In this document: piece by piece, positions 20,217-28,375 of the stretch
How positions within the stretch are numbered: the first letter of the stretch is position 1
Layout: every line of letters starts with the position of its first letter
Assembly (NCBI GenBank): GCA_905236385.1
Contig: CAJOOY010000042.1
Span: 1-49,483 of the forward strand
DNA length: 49,483 nucleotides
Reading direction: 5' to 3'
DNA from: an uncultured Spirochaetia bacterium
Lineage (GTDB): Bacteria; Spirochaetota; Spirochaetia; Sphaerochaetales; Sphaerochaetaceae
The notes under the pieces: generated by a model
Told to the model about the DNA's origin: nothing
Database searches by the model: none
What the model saw: only the letters and a program-made list of their open reading frames with translations
Position numbers and translations under genes: made by a program

Positions 20217-20591
20217 ATGCCTACAATCAATCAGTTGATCCGCAAGGGTCGTTCAACGCCGAAAGACAAGACTAAGTCTCCTGCTCTTGAAGGCTGCCCG
20301 CAGAAGCGTGGTGTTTGTACAAAGGTCATGACAGTGACCCCGAAGAAGCCTAACTCAGCTCTGAGAAAGGTTGCTCGTGTCCGTCTCTCAAACGGAATTG
20401 AAGTTACAGCCTATATCCCTGGTATTGGCCATAACCTTCAGGAACACTCAGTTGTTCTCATCCGTGGCGGAAGAGTTAAGGACCTTCCTGGTGTCCGTTA
20501 CCATATTGTTCGTGGTACAAAAGATACACAGGGTGTTGACGGAAGAAAGAGAAGCCGCTCCAAGTACGGTACAAAGAAGCCGAAGGCTTGA
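20217..20591 (+). CDS. rpsL: 30S ribosomal protein S12
   Basis: Decoding-centre protein of the small subunit, 124 residues. It contains [11 protein letters not shown] at the start, [28 protein letters not shown] and [16 protein letters not shown]. The lysines matching E. coli Lys42/43 and Lys87/88 are present, the streptomycin-sensitive form. The ATG at 20217 matches the family start and follows GAGGAG; an upstream start at 20190 adds an unsupported extension. It lies 15 bp before rpsG. Confidence 0.97.
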   Translation: MPTINQLIRKGRSTPKDKTKSPALEGCPQKRGVCTKVMTVTPKKPNSALRKVARVRLSNGIEVTAYIPGIGHNLQEHSVVLIRGGRVKDLPGVRYHIVRGTKDTQGVDGRKRSRSKYGTKKPKA

Positions 20592-20606
20592 TGAGGAGGA
20601 TTTCAA

Positions 20607-21077
20607 ATGTCTAGAAGAACAAACGCACCTGTTAGGGAAATCCTTCCTGATTCGGTTTACAACAGTGTTACAGTCGAGAAGTTCATTAACCGCATGATGC
20701 TCGATGGTAAGAAGTCAGTAAGCACACGTATTCTGTACGATGCTATGGAGATTATGGGCAGCAAGTCTGGAGAAGCTCCTCTTGATGTTTTCACAAAGGC
20801 TCTTGATAACGTGAAGCCTGTTGTTGAAGTTAAGTCAAAGAGAGTCGGTGGTGCAACATACCAGGTTCCTACCGAGATCCGTGAACCGAGACGTGAAGCT
20901 CTTGCAATGCGCTGGATTATTGCTGCAGCACGTGGTCGTGCCGGCAAGTCCATGAGTGAGAAGCTTGCAGCCGAGATGCTGGATGCTTATGCAAATACCG
21001 GTACAGCTTTCAAGAAGAAGGAAGACATGCACCGCATGGCAGAAGCAAACAAGGCTTTCAGCCACATTCGCTTCTGA
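20607..21077 (+). CDS. rpsG: 30S ribosomal protein S7
   Basis: Primary 16S-binding protein that nucleates the 30S head, 156 residues, standard length. It opens with [15 protein letters not shown] and contains [13 protein letters not shown] and [24 protein letters not shown]. The end [17 protein letters not shown] is typical. GAGGAGG precedes the ATG. In many bacteria fusA and tuf follow; here a strong terminator follows instead. Confidence 0.97.
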   Translation: MSRRTNAPVREILPDSVYNSVTVEKFINRMMLDGKKSVSTRILYDAMEIMGSKSGEAPLDVFTKALDNVKPVVEVKSKRVGGATYQVPTEIREPRREALAMRWIIAAARGRAGKSMSEKLAAEMLDAYANTGTAFKKKEDMHRMAEANKAFSHIRF

Positions 21078-21086
21078 TTACCAAAG

Positions 21087-21110
21087 CCTGTCCGAGAGGA
21101 CAGGTTTTTT
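21087..21110 (+). terminator. Strong intrinsic terminator after rpsG
   Basis: CCTGTCC (21087-21093) and GGACAGG (21098-21104) form a perfect 7-bp stem with GAGA loop, followed by six T's (21105-21110). It ends the secE-to-rpsG cluster. Confidence 0.9.
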
Positions 21111-21111
21111 C

Positions 21112-21139
21112 TTGCCTGCTTATCATTAACAGATATAAT
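21112..21139 (+). promoter_or_regulatory. Rubredoxin promoter
   Basis: A -35-like TTGCCT (21112-21117), 16-base spacer and perfect -10 TATAAT (21134-21139) lie directly after the rpsG terminator. The start site would be near 21146, giving a leader of about 25 bases with GAAGGAG. Confidence 0.65.
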
Positions 21140-21171
21140 TAAAGCAGTTCTTATTCGAAGGAGAAAAAACA

Positions 21172-21330
21172 ATGGATAAGTATGTATGTGATGTTTGTGG
21201 ATATGTCTACGATCCTGAAGTAGGCGATCCTGATGGCGGAATTGCTCCTGGAACACCATTTGAGCAGATTCCAGATGATTGGGTATGCCCAGTTTGTGGA
21301 GTTGGAAAGGATTCTTTCTCAAAGCAGTAA
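21172..21330 (+). CDS. Rubredoxin
   Basis: Small iron-sulfur electron carrier of 52 residues, cytoplasmic. Two CxxCG knuckles ([10 protein letters not shown] near residues 6-15, and [11 protein letters not shown] near 39-49) bind one iron through four cysteines. The central [22 protein letters not shown] is the family signature. It commonly feeds rubrerythrin, superoxide reductase or flavodiiron proteins in anaerobes, fitting an anaerobic or microaerophilic host. It has its own promoter, a GAAGGAG ribosome-binding site and a terminator, so it is a single-gene unit inserted in the translation cluster. Confidence 0.95.
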   Translation: MDKYVCDVCGYVYDPEVGDPDGGIAPGTPFEQIPDDWVCPVCGVGKDSFSKQ

Positions 21331-21350
21331 TCAGATACTGTTTTTCAAAG

Positions 21351-21395
21351 AGGCTGTAACAAAACCGGTTTCCCGGCAGATGTTGCAGCCTTTTT
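21351..21395 (+). terminator. Terminator of rubredoxin
   Basis: AGGCTGTAAC (21351-21360) pairs with GTTGCAGCCT (21382-21391), 10 bp with one G-U, around an inner CCGG/CCGG stem. A TTTTT run (21391-21395) follows. Confidence 0.85.
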
Positions 21396-21425
21396 CTTAT
21401 ACAATCTTATGAATTCAAGGCATTA

Positions 21426-22646
21426 TTGAATCCAAATGAGCCATTAAAATGGGCAAAAACAATTGTTGCTTATGCAAATGGTATAGGTGGGTATATCTTT
21501 GTTGGAGTATCGGATAATCGGGATGCGTTTGGCCTGTCGATAGAAGAAATAGATAAGACAAAGAATCTTATTTCATTGATAAATGATCGTCATATTTTTC
21601 CTCATGCAAAACTGTCATATGGGATGAGAAGTGTTGATGATAATGCTGAAAGATTTGTTCTTGCCGTCAGAGTCTTTTCTGCTGATTCCATTGTCAGATA
21701 TAGAGAAGGAGACTTTAATGAAACGACAGATATCCTTTACTCAGAAGATAACTGGTCTGATTTTATTGATTTGTGCAAAGAATTCAGAAGCGATAAATCT
21801 GCCCCAACTGTGAAAGAGCTTCAAAATGAAGAAATAATCTCAAAAGACGGTTATGCCAAATCCGGCCTAATGATGTTCAGAGATGATTATTCGGGAGATG
21901 ATTCTCTGATCTGTTGCCGCTTGTGGCGTGGAAATGACAAAACTGGAACTGTTCTTGATAGTGAAAAAATAAAAGGTCCCTTATCAAAAGGTTTAAAACT
22001 TGCACTACTATTTATTGAACGGAATACTAAAACAGGGTGGAAAAAGACACCCGATGGCGGCAGAGAAGAAATCCGCTCTTATCCAAGAGAAGCAATCCGC
22101 GAAGCTATGGTAAACGCAATTGCTCATCGAGACTATTCAATTTACGGAACTCAGATTGATGTTGATATTTATTCTGACAGAATAGATATAGTTTCACCAG
22201 GTTCATGGCTTTTACCAAAAGATTATAATGAGTATCCTCTCGGAGCGATTCCTTCAATACGCAGGAACACAATAATTGCAGCTTGCTTTTATGTTGCGAA
22301 TCTGATGGAGCGGGGAGGAACTGGTTTTCAGACAATGATAGAAAGCTATAAAGATTCATCAGAAGAAAAGCAACCATGTGTCATGATTTATCCAGGCTTC
22401 CTCGATTTAAGGCTTTTTGATAGATTATACCAAACAGAAGAGCCCTTTGCAGAGCTGTCCGATAGTGAAAAAATATATGGGCTTTTAAAAGCAAGTCCAA
22501 GTTCTGTAAAGGAGTTACAAGCTGCAACTTCTTATAAAAGCAGAAGCCGCTTCCTTGAAGAAATAATCAATCCACTTATTAAAGAAGAAAAAATAGTCAG
22601 GGAAGGAAGGCCCAAATCTCCTACGGCTGTGTTCAGATTGAAGTAG
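21426..22646 (+). CDS. AlbA_2/Schlafen-like ATP-binding protein, 5' end probably degraded
   Basis: Putative regulator or nucleic-acid-binding protein of the AlbA_2 group, often called a divergent-AAA4 or ATP-binding transcriptional regulator. The AlbA_2 part has PLKWAKTIVAYANGIGGYIFVGV. The GHKL-like part has SYPREAIREAMVNAIAHRDYS and IYSDRIDIVSPG, and a winged-helix-like C-terminus follows. The only start in frame is a TTG at 21426 with no ribosome-binding site. The frame reads Y-E-F-K-A-L immediately before it, matching the conserved EFK opening of the domain, yet further upstream it runs into the rubredoxin terminator without a start codon. This points to loss of the first 10-20 codons. 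Function in this state is uncertain. Confidence 0.65.
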   Translation: MNPNEPLKWAKTIVAYANGIGGYIFVGVSDNRDAFGLSIEEIDKTKNLISLINDRHIFPHAKLSYGMRSVDDNAERFVLAVRVFSADSIVRYREGDFNETTDILYSEDNWSDFIDLCKEFRSDKSAPTVKELQNEEIISKDGYAKSGLMMFRDDYSGDDSLICCRLWRGNDKTGTVLDSEKIKGPLSKGLKLALLFIERNTKTGWKKTPDGGREEIRSYPREAIREAMVNAIAHRDYSIYGTQIDVDIYSDRIDIVSPGSWLLPKDYNEYPLGAIPSIRRNTIIAACFYVANLMERGGTGFQTMIESYKDSSEEKQPCVMIYPGFLDLRLFDRLYQTEEPFAELSDSEKIYGLLKASPSSVKELQAATSYKSRSRFLEEIINPLIKEEKIVREGRPKSPTAVFRLK

Positions 22647-22705
22647 TGGTACCACTGAACACACATGCTCTTTTTTCAATTTTTCGAGATGAAAAACTCA
22701 TGTGT
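22645..22705 (+). repeat. Palindrome and inverted repeat after the AlbA_2 gene
   Basis: AGTGGTACCACT (22645-22656) is a perfect 12-base palindrome overlapping the TAG stop. ACACATG (22661-22667) and CATGTGT (22699-22705) form a 7-bp inverted repeat around a T/A-rich loop with extra T/A pairing. The right arm touches the next promoter's -35 box. It could be an operator or a weak terminator. Confidence 0.4.
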
Positions 22706-22733
22706 TGACACTAAATCTGCTTTGTGTTATGGT
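22705..22733 (+). promoter_or_regulatory. Promoter upstream of the tuf leader RNA
   Basis: A perfect -35 box TTGACA (22705-22710), 17-base spacer and TATGGT (22728-22733). It matches the TTGACA-17-TATGTT layout of the promoter at 8311. Transcription would start near 22740, almost 290 bases before tuf. Confidence 0.75.
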
Positions 22734-22737
22734 TGCA

Positions 22738-22912
22738 AAGGTTTCCCAAGAACCGTGATATGCCCTAAAAGTATCAGCTTTTTGGGATTCTAGAGCCAAA
22801 CCAATCATTTTAGGGGTGATAAGGTGGTTCCAGAAAACGCAGTTTTTTATAACTTGTGCTATGTTGAGTTCCCGAGACGTTAGGTCCTCAACCTCTGGAT
22901 TCCTTCTTTTTT
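22738..22912 (+). ncRNA. Unidentified structured RNA (leader or small RNA) before tuf
   Basis: A closing stem (AAGG/CCTT plus TCC/GGA around a TT/TT loop: 22738-22746 with 22897-22905) encloses two hairpins. Hairpin A has GAACC/GGTTC (22750-22754, 22826-22830), CCCTAAAA/TTTTAGGG (22763-22770, 22808-22815) and an apical TTTGG/CCAAA. Hairpin B has GTTGAG/CTCAAC (22863-22868, 22887-22892) with a further CC/GG pair. Six T's (22907-22912) follow the closing stem. The 8-bp and 6-bp stems are perfect. I could not match it to tmRNA, RNase P, SRP, 6S RNA or a T-box. It may be a stand-alone RNA ending at the T-tract or a tuf leader with an attenuator. Confidence 0.5.
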
Positions 22913-22955
22913 ATCAATTCTTTAATGGTCATAGTTTGTCTCGATGGTAGTAGGT

Positions 22956-23022
22956 AAAGGCTTTGTGCCTTTAGCGCACAATTTATTATTTTTGGATTTG
23001 TGACAAAAAGGTCACAAGGAGG
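22956..23022 (+). promoter_or_regulatory. tuf-proximal hairpins and ribosome-binding site
   Basis: AAAGGC/GCCTTT (22956-22972) forms a 6-bp stem. TTGTGAC/GTCACAA (22998-23017) forms a perfect 7-bp stem around AAAAAG and directly abuts the GGAGG (23018-23022) of tuf. A -10-like TATTAT lies at 22984-22989 but lacks a good -35. Confidence 0.45.
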
Positions 23023-23027
23023 AAACG

Positions 23028-24218
23028 ATGGCTAAAGAGAAGTTTGAGAGAACCAAGCCACACGTAAACGTTGGTACTATCGGTCACGTAGACCATGGTA
23101 AGACAACTCTGACAGCTGCAATCACTATGTATTGCGCAAAGAAGTTTGGTGACAAACTCCTTAATTATGATGAGATTGATAACGCTCCGGAAGAGAAGGA
23201 GAGAGGTATCACCATCAACACAAGACACGTTGAGTATCAGTCTGATGCAAGACACTACGCTCACGTTGACTGCCCGGGCCACGCAGACTACATCAAGAAC
23301 ATGATTACAGGTGCTGCACAGATGGACGGAGCTGTTCTCGTTGTTGCAGCTTCTGATGGAGTTATGGCACAGACAAGAGAGCACATCCTGCTCGCCAGAC
23401 AGGTTGGAGTACCTACAATCATTGTATTCCTGAACAAGTGTGATCAGGTTGATGATCCTGAGCTTATTGACCTTGTTGAAGAAGAAGTAAGAGAAGTTCT
23501 TACAAGCAATGGATTTGATGGAGAGAACTGCCCAGTTATCAGAGGTTCTGCTTACCTTGCTATGACAGCTGGTGACAACCCAGAGAACACAGCTTGTATT
23601 GAAGAGCTGCTCAAGGCTATGGATGATTACATTCCACTTCCAGCAAGAGCTACAGATCTTCCGTTCCTTATGCCGATTGAGGATATCTTCTCAATCTCCG
23701 GTCGTGGAACTGTTGTTACAGGTAGAGTTGAAAGAGGTGTTGTACACGTTAACGATCCTGTACAGATTGTTGGTATCAAGGAAACAAGAGACACAGTCGT
23801 AACTGGTGTTGAAATGTTCAACAAGCTCCTGGACGAAGGTCAGGCTGGTGATAACATTGGTGCTCTTCTCCGTGGTGTTGACAAGAAGGAAGTTGTCAGA
23901 GGACAGGTTCTTGCAAAGCCAAAATCAATCACACCGCACACAAAGTTTATTGGACAGGTTTACGTTCTTACAAAGGAAGAGGGTGGTCGTCACTCAGCAT
24001 TTGTAGGCGGTTACAGACCTCAGTTCTATTTCAGAACAACAGATATTACAGGAACAGTTTCTCTTCCTGAAGGTGTCTCCATGGTTATGCCTGGTGACCA
24101 CACAAGTATCATTGTTGAGCTGATTCACCCGGTTGCTATGGACAAGGGACTTCGTTTTGCTATCCGTGAAGGTGGTAGAACAGTTGCTTCCGGTCAGGTT
24201 ACTGAGATTACAGAGTAA
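23028..24218 (+). CDS. tuf: Elongation factor Tu
   Basis: GTPase delivering aminoacyl-tRNA to the ribosome, 396 residues, full length. G1 is GHVDHGKT at residues 19-26. The switch region has [17 protein letters not shown]3 is DCPGHADY, and G4 is NKCD. Domain II begins near 210 with [16 protein letters not shown]. The C-terminal domain III ends in [25 protein letters not shown] site precedes the ATG. No fusA is adjacent, unlike the classic str operon. It heads the S10 cluster. Confidence 0.98.
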   Translation: MAKEKFERTKPHVNVGTIGHVDHGKTTLTAAITMYCAKKFGDKLLNYDEIDNAPEEKERGITINTRHVEYQSDARHYAHVDCPGHADYIKNMITGAAQMDGAVLVVAASDGVMAQTREHILLARQVGVPTIIVFLNKCDQVDDPELIDLVEEEVREVLTSNGFDGENCPVIRGSAYLAMTAGDNPENTACIEELLKAMDDYIPLPARATDLPFLMPIEDIFSISGRGTVVTGRVERGVVHVNDPVQIVGIKETRDTVVTGVEMFNKLLDEGQAGDNIGALLRGVDKKEVVRGQVLAKPKSITPHTKFIGQVYVLTKEEGGRHSAFVGGYRPQFYFRTTDITGTVSLPEGVSMVMPGDHTSIIVELIHPVAMDKGLRFAIREGGRTVASGQVTEITE

Positions 24219-24234
24219 TTTTTAAATCGAATGT

Positions 24235-24271
24235 CCAGTCCGTCTAAGACGGCGGGCTGGGCCTGTTTTTT
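24235..24271 (+). terminator. Attenuator-like hairpin between tuf and rpsJ
   Basis: CCAGT/GCTGG outside and CCGTC/GACGG inside (24235-24260) make a 10-bp stem with a 3-base bulge. Six T's (24266-24271) follow and run directly into the GGAGG of rpsJ. It could terminate part of the tuf transcripts or mask the rpsJ start region. Confidence 0.6.
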
Positions 24272-24280
24272 GGAGGAAAA

Positions 24281-24589
24281 ATGGCTAACGAAAGAATTCG
24301 CGTTAGACTGAGAGGATTTGATGTTGAGCTCGTAGAACAGAGCGCAATGTCTATTGTTGACACAGTAGTTAAGGCCGGTGCAAAGGTTTCCGGACCTGTT
24401 CCTCTCCCAACACGTATCAATAAGGTTACAGTTCTTAAGTCACCGTTCGTAAACAAGAAGTCACGCGAGCAGTTCGAGATGAGAACTCACAAAAGATTAA
24501 TTGATATTCTCAATCCTACAGACAAGGTTATGGAAGCACTTATGAAACTTGAGCTTCCTGCCGGTGTTGATGTAGAGATCAAGCAGTAA
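24281..24589 (+). CDS. rpsJ: 30S ribosomal protein S10
   Basis: Head protein of the small subunit that also serves as NusE in antitermination; 102 residues. [19 protein letters not shown] at the start and [15 protein letters not shown] in the middle are diagnostic. The loop with [16 protein letters not shown] follows, as in all S10. It is the first gene of the S10 cluster, 11 bp before rplC, with GGAGG upstream. Confidence 0.97.
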   Translation: MANERIRVRLRGFDVELVEQSAMSIVDTVVKAGAKVSGPVPLPTRINKVTVLKSPFVNKKSREQFEMRTHKRLIDILNPTDKVMEALMKLELPAGVDVEIKQ

Positions 24590-24600
24590 TGAGGTAAGAG

Positions 24601-25218
24601 ATGTTAGGGCTTATCGGAAAGAAAGTTGGCATGACTCAGGTCTTCGACGAAAGCGGAAGACTGACTCCTGTCACTGTCATCAAAGTAGAAGGTAACGTTG
24701 TTGTTGCTCAGAGAACCGAAGAGAAGAACGGTTACAACGCCGCTGTTCTCGGTGCAGGGGATCTGAAGGCAGCAAATGCAACAAAACCATATGCAGGACA
24801 GTTTAAAGACGGCAACCCCAAAAAGACCCTCGTTGAGTTCCGTGATTATGAAAAGGAAGTCAATGTTGGAGATGTAGTTGGAGTTGATCTCTTTAAGGAT
24901 ATTACTTTTGTAGATGTCACAGGCACTTCAAAAGGTAAGGGCTATCAGGGCGGTATGAAGCGCCATGGTTTCGGTGGTGGTAGAGCTACTCACGGTTCAA
25001 AGTTCCACAGAGACCTCGGTGGTACAGCAATGTCATCAACACCGTCAAGAACTTTCAAGGGAAAGAAGATGGCCGGTCACATGGGTAATGAGAGAGTTAC
25101 AGTACAGAACCTCAGAGTTGTCCGTGTTGATGAGAATCTGCAGGTTCTCATGGTAAGAGGAGCTATCCCCGGACCATCACAGAGCACTGTAGTTGTTAAA
25201 AAGGCAGTTAAGAAATAA
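24601..25218 (+). CDS. rplC: 50S ribosomal protein L3
   Basis: Early-assembly protein near the peptidyl-transferase centre, 205 residues. It begins LGLIGKKVGMTQVFDESG and carries the long extension with GGMKRHGFGGGRATHGS and FKGKKMAGHMGNERVTVQNL, which reaches the catalytic core. Spacing to rplD is 11 bp. The extension region resembles other zinc-free bacterial L3 proteins and nothing unusual was seen. Confidence 0.97.
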   Translation: MLGLIGKKVGMTQVFDESGRLTPVTVIKVEGNVVVAQRTEEKNGYNAAVLGAGDLKAANATKPYAGQFKDGNPKKTLVEFRDYEKEVNVGDVVGVDLFKDITFVDVTGTSKGKGYQGGMKRHGFGGGRATHGSKFHRDLGGTAMSSTPSRTFKGKKMAGHMGNERVTVQNLRVVRVDENLQVLMVRGAIPGPSQSTVVVKKAVKK

Positions 25219-25229
25219 GGACTGATAAT

Positions 25230-25859
25230 ATGGAAGCAAAAGTTTATTCAACAGATGGAAAAGTTTCAAAGAAGACAGTTGAACTGAACGCTGACGTATT
25301 TGATGTTCAGGTTTCAGACGGCTGCATTTACTATGCTGTAAACAACGAGCTGGCAAACCGCCGCGTAGGTACAGCATGCACAAAGACCCGCGCAGAAGTA
25401 AGTTACAGTAACACAAAGCCATTCAAGCAGAAGGGTACTGGTAACGCTAGACGCGGTGATAAGAAGTCTCCGATCTTTGTTGGTGGTGGCACCATTTTCG
25501 GACCAAAGCCAAGAGATTACTCCTTCTCCATGCCTAAGAAGATGAAGAGAGCTGCTATGAAGAGCCTCCTCACCCTCGCATGCCAGGAGAACAGAATGGT
25601 TGTTGTTGAAGATTTCACAATTGAAAGCGGTAAGACCAAGGATATGGCTTCTATTCTGAAGAACTTCGTTGAGGACGCCTCAAGAACTGTTCTCATCATG
25701 AAAGATGATGATAGCATGATCCGCCGCGCTTCAAGGAATATACCGAACCTGCATGTTCTTGCATACGACAAGCTTTCTGCTAAAGAGCTTCTTTACGGAA
25801 AGAAAGTCCTTATGCTTGAAAGTGCTGCAAAGAACCTTAATGAGTTCTACTGCGATTGA
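25230..25859 (+). CDS. rplD: 50S ribosomal protein L4
   Basis: Exit-tunnel protein of 209 residues. The tunnel loop contains KPFKQKGTGNARRGDKKSPIFVGGG and GPKPRDYSFSMPKKMKRAA; wild-type-like lysine and glycine residues at the macrolide-related tip are present. In E. coli L4 represses the S10 operon through its leader. The hairpin before rpsJ here is a possible target, but no specific L4 site was recognised. Its stop overlaps the ribosome-binding site of rplW. Confidence 0.96.
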   Translation: MEAKVYSTDGKVSKKTVELNADVFDVQVSDGCIYYAVNNELANRRVGTACTKTRAEVSYSNTKPFKQKGTGNARRGDKKSPIFVGGGTIFGPKPRDYSFSMPKKMKRAAMKSLLTLACQENRMVVVEDFTIESGKTKDMASILKNFVEDASRTVLIMKDDDSMIRRASRNIPNLHVLAYDKLSAKELLYGKKVLMLESAAKNLNEFYCD

Positions 25860-25870
25860 GGAGTGATGAA

Positions 25871-26173
25871 ATGAGAGCAGATCAGGTAATTATTGAACCT
25901 ATTCTCAGCGAGAAATCAAACATCGCTCGCGAAAATGAGTGCAAGAAGTACACCTTCAAGGTCAACCCAAAAGCAAACAAGTTCGAGATTATGAACGCTG
26001 TTAAGGAGACTTTCAAGGTTAATCCTACTGATTGCAATGTTATGAACGTGGCTGGAAAGCCAAAGTTCTCAAGAGGACGCGGTGGTAACATCAAAGGTTA
26101 CACAGCAAGCTGGAAGAAAGCAATTGTCACACTTTCAAAGGGTGAGGCAATCAATGCTATCGAAGGCGTATGA
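25871..26173 (+). CDS. rplW: 50S ribosomal protein L23
   Basis: Tunnel-exit protein that docks trigger factor and SRP, 100 residues. It has the family opening VIIEPILSEKS and contains YTFKVNPKANKFEIMNAVKETF and the loop GKPKFSRGRGG. The ATG at 25871 follows GAGGAG (25857-25862). An extended start five codons upstream would overlap that site, so the shorter form is chosen. It is 11 bp after rplD. Confidence 0.95.
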   Translation: MRADQVIIEPILSEKSNIARENECKKYTFKVNPKANKFEIMNAVKETFKVNPTDCNVMNVAGKPKFSRGRGGNIKGYTASWKKAIVTLSKGEAINAIEGV

Positions 26174-26188
26174 TAAGGACGGTAGAAA

Positions 26189-27013
26189 ATGGCATTGAAA
26201 GCATATAAACCAAATACACCGGGCCTGAGACAGAGAACTGTTCTTGTCAGAAGTGAGATTACAGCTCAGAAACCTGAGAGATCTCTTACAACAAATCTGC
26301 ACAAGACAGCTGGCCGCGACAGCTTCGGACGCATCAGCGTCAGACGCAGAGGTGGCGGACATAAGCGTGCTTACAGAATCATTGATTTTAAGCGTGACAA
26401 GTTCGGTGTTCCGGGAACAGTTAAGACAATTGAATACGACCCCAACCGCAGCGCAAATATTGCACTCGTGTTCTACGCAGACGGTGAGAAGCGTTATATT
26501 CTTGCTCCTAAGGGACTTACAGTTGGTTCCGTTGTTGTCAGCGGTCCTTCAGCTCCTCTTAAGACAGGTTGTGCACTTCCACTTAAGAACATTCCCCTCG
26601 GTCTGACAGTACACAATGTTGAACTTACGCTCGGACGCGGCGGACAGCTTGTCCGTTCAGCAGGTCTCGGAGCCACAATCATTGCCAAGGAAGGAGACTA
26701 TGTTACTCTTCGCCTTCCTTCAGGTGAAATGAGAATGGTTTTCGGTGAGTGCTATGCATCAATCGGTTCACTGGGAAATGAAGACCACATGAACGTATCT
26801 CTCGGAAAGGCTGGTGCAAGCCGCCACCTTGGAAGAAGACCAAAGGTTCGTGGTGTTGTTATGAACCCGGTAGACCATCCGCATGGTGGTGGTGAAGGCA
26901 AGACAGCAGCAGGACGTCATCCGGTTACTCCATGGGGTAAGCCGACTAAGGGTGCCAAGACCCGCTCAAATAAGAAGCCTTCCAATAACTTCATTGTTAA
27001 GAAGCGCAAGTAG
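26189..27013 (+). CDS. rplB: 50S ribosomal protein L2
   Basis: Highly conserved protein required for subunit joining and peptidyl-transferase activity, 274 residues. [15 protein letters not shown] opens the protein. The RNA-binding core has [17 protein letters not shown], and the catalytically linked [14 protein letters not shown] motif lies near residue 230. The tail is basic ([17 protein letters not shown]). It is 9 bp before rpsS. Confidence 0.98.
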   Translation: MALKAYKPNTPGLRQRTVLVRSEITAQKPERSLTTNLHKTAGRDSFGRISVRRRGGGHKRAYRIIDFKRDKFGVPGTVKTIEYDPNRSANIALVFYADGEKRYILAPKGLTVGSVVVSGPSAPLKTGCALPLKNIPLGLTVHNVELTLGRGGQLVRSAGLGATIIAKEGDYVTLRLPSGEMRMVFGECYASIGSLGNEDHMNVSLGKAGASRHLGRRPKVRGVVMNPVDHPHGGGEGKTAAGRHPVTPWGKPTKGAKTRSNKKPSNNFIVKKRK

Positions 27014-27022
27014 GAGTAGAAC

Positions 27023-27295
27023 GTGGCTAGATCAATTAAAAAAGGACCGTACGTTGAAGAGAGACTTCTCAAGAGAGTTGAAGCTTCAAAGAGTGCAGGT
27101 CAGCTGGATATGATAAAGACTTACTCACGCAGTTCCACAATTATCCCTGATATGGTAGGTTTCACAATCTCCGTTTATAACGGAAAGACTTGGATTCCTG
27201 TCTACGTAACAGAGAACCTGGTTGGACATAAACTGGGCGAGTTCGCACCTACAAGAACTTTCCGTGGACATTCCGGTTCTGACAAGAAGGCTTGA
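27023..27295 (+). CDS. rpsS: 30S ribosomal protein S19
   Basis: Head protein that contacts S13 and the A-site tRNA, 90 residues. [18 protein letters not shown] and [37 protein letters not shown] are diagnostic. The initiation codon is GTG at 27023, behind TAGGAG; it is one of the few non-ATG starts in the cluster. The stop is followed directly by the GAGGAGG of rplV. Confidence 0.96.
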   Translation: MARSIKKGPYVEERLLKRVEASKSAGQLDMIKTYSRSSTIIPDMVGFTISVYNGKTWIPVYVTENLVGHKLGEFAPTRTFRGHSGSDKKA

Positions 27296-27306
27296 GGAGG
27301 AAGATG

Positions 27307-27657
27307 ATGGCAAAGACATACAAAGCAGTTGCAAAGTATCTTATGGTCTCTCCTTCTAAGGTTCGTCCTGTAGCAAACCTTGTCAGAGGAAAGAATTATG
27401 AGGAAGCAGTCGGAATTCTGAACGCTATGCCGCAGAAGGGTTCCCGCCTGATTCTCAAGGTTCTTGAGAGTGCCGGTGCTAACGCAATGTACCAGAACAA
27501 CAAGCTGGACGAGAGCCAGCTTGAGGTTTCTGCTATCTACGTTGACGGTGGTCCGACCCTCAAGAGAGTTTGGGCAAGATCTCACGGAAAGAGAGATATC
27601 CTTCTTAAGAGAATGTCTCATATCACTGTAGAAGTCAGTGAAAGCGTGGAGGAGTAA
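27307..27657 (+). CDS. rplV: 50S ribosomal protein L22
   Basis: Exit-tunnel protein of 116 residues whose hairpin lines the constriction with L4. It has KYLMVSPSKVRPVANLVRGK at the N-terminus and VDGGPTLKRVWARSHGKRDILLKRMSHITVEV in the hairpin. Two tandem ATGs (27304 and 27307) follow GAGGAGG; the second has the better 6-base spacing. The next gene, rpsC, starts immediately after its stop. Confidence 0.95.
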   Translation: MAKTYKAVAKYLMVSPSKVRPVANLVRGKNYEEAVGILNAMPQKGSRLILKVLESAGANAMYQNNKLDESQLEVSAIYVDGGPTLKRVWARSHGKRDILLKRMSHITVEVSESVEE

Positions 27658-28362
27658 ATGGGTCAGAAAGTTAATCCTATTGGACTCCGTCTTGGAGTCA
27701 ACAAGACATGGAAATCAAAGTGGTTCGTAGACCCGAAAGAGTACGCAGATACCCTTCACGAGGATCTGCTTCTCCGCAAGAGCCTTCTGAATCTTCCTGA
27801 GGTTCAGGGTGCTGAGATTTCTGATGTTGAAATCATGAGAAAGCCCCAGCGTGTTACACTTTTCATCTGCACAAGCAGACCTGGTGTAATCATCGGAACA
27901 AAGGGTGCTAATATTGAGAACATCCGTGCTGCATTGCAGAAGCTTACTACAAAGCAGGTTCAGGTTAAGGTCAAGAATATTGAACACTCTGAAAAGGATG
28001 CTCAGCTGATTGCTCAGAGCATTGCAAAGCAGCTGGCTGGAAGAGTTGCCTACAAGAGAGCCATGAAGGCTGCCATCTCCAAAGCAACTGCTGCCGGTGC
28101 ACAGGGTATCAAGATCAGACTTTCAGGTCGTCTCGGCGGTGCAGAAATTGCCCGTTCTGAGTGGATGAAGGAAGGCCGCGTACCTCTTCACACTCTCAGA
28201 AGTGATATTGATTATGGTTTTGCTGCTGCAAACACATCTTTTGGTGCCATTGGCGTCAAGGTTTGGGTTTTCAATGGTGAAATCTATGACAGAGTCAAAA
28301 AGGATGATGCAGGTCTTCTCGTAAAGGGAACTGCAAATAAGGCCGCTGACGCTGAAATGTGA
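27658..28362 (+). CDS. rpsC: 30S ribosomal protein S3
   Basis: mRNA-entry helicase-ring protein of 234 residues. It opens [19 protein letters not shown]. The type-II KH domain has [17 protein letters not shown] (GxxG loop) near residue 80. The C-terminal domain contains [23 protein letters not shown]. The start codon directly adjoins the rplV stop (no gap), and GGAGG lies within the end of rplV, implying coupled translation. Confidence 0.97.
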   Translation: MGQKVNPIGLRLGVNKTWKSKWFVDPKEYADTLHEDLLLRKSLLNLPEVQGAEISDVEIMRKPQRVTLFICTSRPGVIIGTKGANIENIRAALQKLTTKQVQVKVKNIEHSEKDAQLIAQSIAKQLAGRVAYKRAMKAAISKATAAGAQGIKIRLSGRLGGAEIARSEWMKEGRVPLHTLRSDIDYGFAAANTSFGAIGVKVWVFNGEIYDRVKKDDAGLLVKGTANKAADAEM

Positions 28363-28375
28363 GAGGTTATTCTAA

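Noticed and set aside
20217-20591. Streptomycin-resistance substitution in S12
   Set aside because: The two key lysines (TPKKPNS and GRVKDLP) are present in the wild-type form.
22738-22912. tmRNA, RNase P, SRP, 6S RNA or T-box as identity for the structured RNA
   Set aside because: The diagnostic sequences I know for these (tRNA-like ends, T-box GGGTGG-type motif, SRP GGAAG region, P-RNA core) are not present, and the two-hairpin layout is not the long single hairpin of 6S.
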